Positions 63,579 through 64,000 of a stretch of 64,000 nucleotides of DNA are shown here, piece after piece (the stretch's first letter is position 1; every line of letters starts with the position of its first letter). The notes beneath the pieces were generated by a model, which saw nothing but the letters and a program-made list of their open reading frames with translations, did no database searches and was not told the DNA's origin. A program made the position numbers and the translations under genes. The DNA comes from Planctomycetaceae bacterium (GTDB lineage Bacteria; Planctomycetota; Planctomycetia; Planctomycetales; Planctomycetaceae): contig JAKFUG010000012.1 in NCBI GenBank assembly GCA_021732785.1, positions 290,326-354,325 of the forward strand. Direction: 5' to 3'.

Positions 63579-63794
63579 ATGGCTTCTCAAGCGGCGACCT
63601 GTCCGGTTTGTTCCCGCCCCGTTCCGACGGAAGGCGAAGAGACGAAGCATCTCCCGTTCTGTAGCCGGCGCTGTCGGGAAGTCGATTTCTTCCGCTGGTG
63701 CGATGGCAAATACGCCATCGTGGAACCCGTCGATCCGTTTGATCTCGACGAAGGACGGTCGTGGTCGCCCGACGATGATGCCGACCGGGGATGA
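63579..63794 (+). CDS. yacG: DNA gyrase inhibitor YacG
   Basis: A 71-residue zinc protein. CPVC and C-SRRC (CSRRCREVDFFRW) give the four-Cys site and the conserved LID/VDFxxW motif of YacG, which binds GyrB in E. coli. The acidic tail (DLDEGRSWSPDDDADRG) is short. ATG start. Single gene between two palindromes. Confidence 0.88.
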   Translation: MASQAATCPVCSRPVPTEGEETKHLPFCSRRCREVDFFRWCDGKYAIVEPVDPFDLDEGRSWSPDDDADRG

Positions 63795-63807
63795 TGATGG
63801 CGAAAGA

Positions 63808-63877
63808 GTCGGGGCGGGGGCCCCGACCTATGATGTGGTGTTGATTTTCGCATCCACGTCGGTCGGGGCCCCTGCCA
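63808..63877. repeat. Palindromic element family 1, copy e (right arm decayed)
   Basis: Left arm 63808-63830 is intact (GTCGGGGCGGGGGCCCCGAC). The right arm from 63860 matches for ~17 bp (GGTCGGGGCCCCTGCC) and then departs (AGGGCC in place of CCGAC). It lies in the gap after yacG. Confidence 0.85.
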
Positions 63878-63890
63878 GGGCCATTGCATG

Positions 63891-64000
63891 TTAAACCGCG
63901 GAAAAGGCGGTCCAAATCTGTTCGAGGACGTCCTCGTCCCAGCCGGCGCGGAGTCGATTGCCGCGGATGTTGTCTTTGACCGAAGTGTCGCGCTGTAAAA
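63891..64000 (-). CDS. C-terminal fragment of an unidentified protein
   Basis: The minus strand from the right edge reads an open frame ending in TAA at 63891-63893. The visible part ends NRLRAGWDEDVLEQIWTAF then SAV (35 residues). Composition and codon use look coding. The gene continues past the window, so its family cannot be given. Confidence 0.6.
   Translation of the reverse strand, partial: LQRDTSVKDNIRGNRLRAGWDEDVLEQIWTAFSAV

Overview
The window is about 64 kb of a moderately GC-rich bacterial chromosome, almost certainly from a planctomycete (Planctomycetota). The evidence is a lipoprotein-carrier-like (LolA/TIGR03009-type) secreted protein, ExbB with a signal peptide and an Ala/Glu/Gly-rich linker, a Lys/Ala-rich small protein, two groEL genes around one groES, many PQQ/EF-hand/FHA secreted or envelope proteins, and dense intergenic palindromes. 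No rRNA, tRNA, CRISPR array, transposase, integrase or phage gene was seen.

Layout. 46-3598 (+): end of the ribosomal/alpha operon (rpmJ, rpsM, rpsK, rpoA, rplQ; rpsD is not in its usual place), then a small HExxH metallopeptidase. 3739-15899 (-): a class V aminotransferase/cysteine desulfurase, moaA, moaE, moaD and a large FAD/Fe-S dehydrogenase; a retropepsin-like protease with a small partner; two membrane proteins; serS, an M20 dipeptidase, an FHA protein and dcd. 16196-17266 (+): a pseudouridine synthase. 17352-22849 (-): EF-hand protein, a DUF3352-like secreted protein, a trypsin-like protease and a cytochrome c'-like lipoprotein. 23583-30029 (+): Cys-rich secreted protein, LolA-like protein, and a LolD/FtsX-type ABC exporter. 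30038-41673 (-): rhomboid, DUF3592-like membrane protein, PQQ lipoprotein, polytopic membrane protein, Lys/Ala-rich protein, and an ExbB-ExbD-ExbD cluster with a haem-motif, squalene-cyclase-like protein and an esterase. 41861-42802 (+): Tat-exported TIM-barrel protein. 42825-53805 (-): a tightly packed seven-gene cluster running from a WXG100-like protein to an FHA-TPR-PQQ giant. After it come a DUF2293 gene and a hydrolase (-). 55844-63794 (+): a DUF455 ferritin-like protein, then the chaperone block groEL1-groES-groEL2-dnaJ-grpE with fmdB-like and yacG genes. A gene fragment on the minus strand runs off the right end.

How the parts fit. The right and left ends are housekeeping (translation/transcription; protein folding). 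The middle is mostly envelope biology: secretion signals, lipoprotein handling (LolA-like + LolD/FtsX), proton-driven ExbBD, calcium-binding and beta-propeller proteins. The best candidate for an undescribed system is the 42.8-53.8 kb cluster. It couples a WXG100-like protein to FHA, peptide-binding-protein and alpha/alpha-toroid modules and carries no FtsK-like secretion ATPase here.

A second striking layer is the repeats. At least ten families or forms of 60-220 bp inverted repeats lie between genes. One family has five copies and one of these is nested inside another palindrome. Some repeats supply stop codons or C-terminal tails to genes. A separate ~35 bp repeat sits just 3' of rpsM, groEL1, groEL2 and dnaJ.
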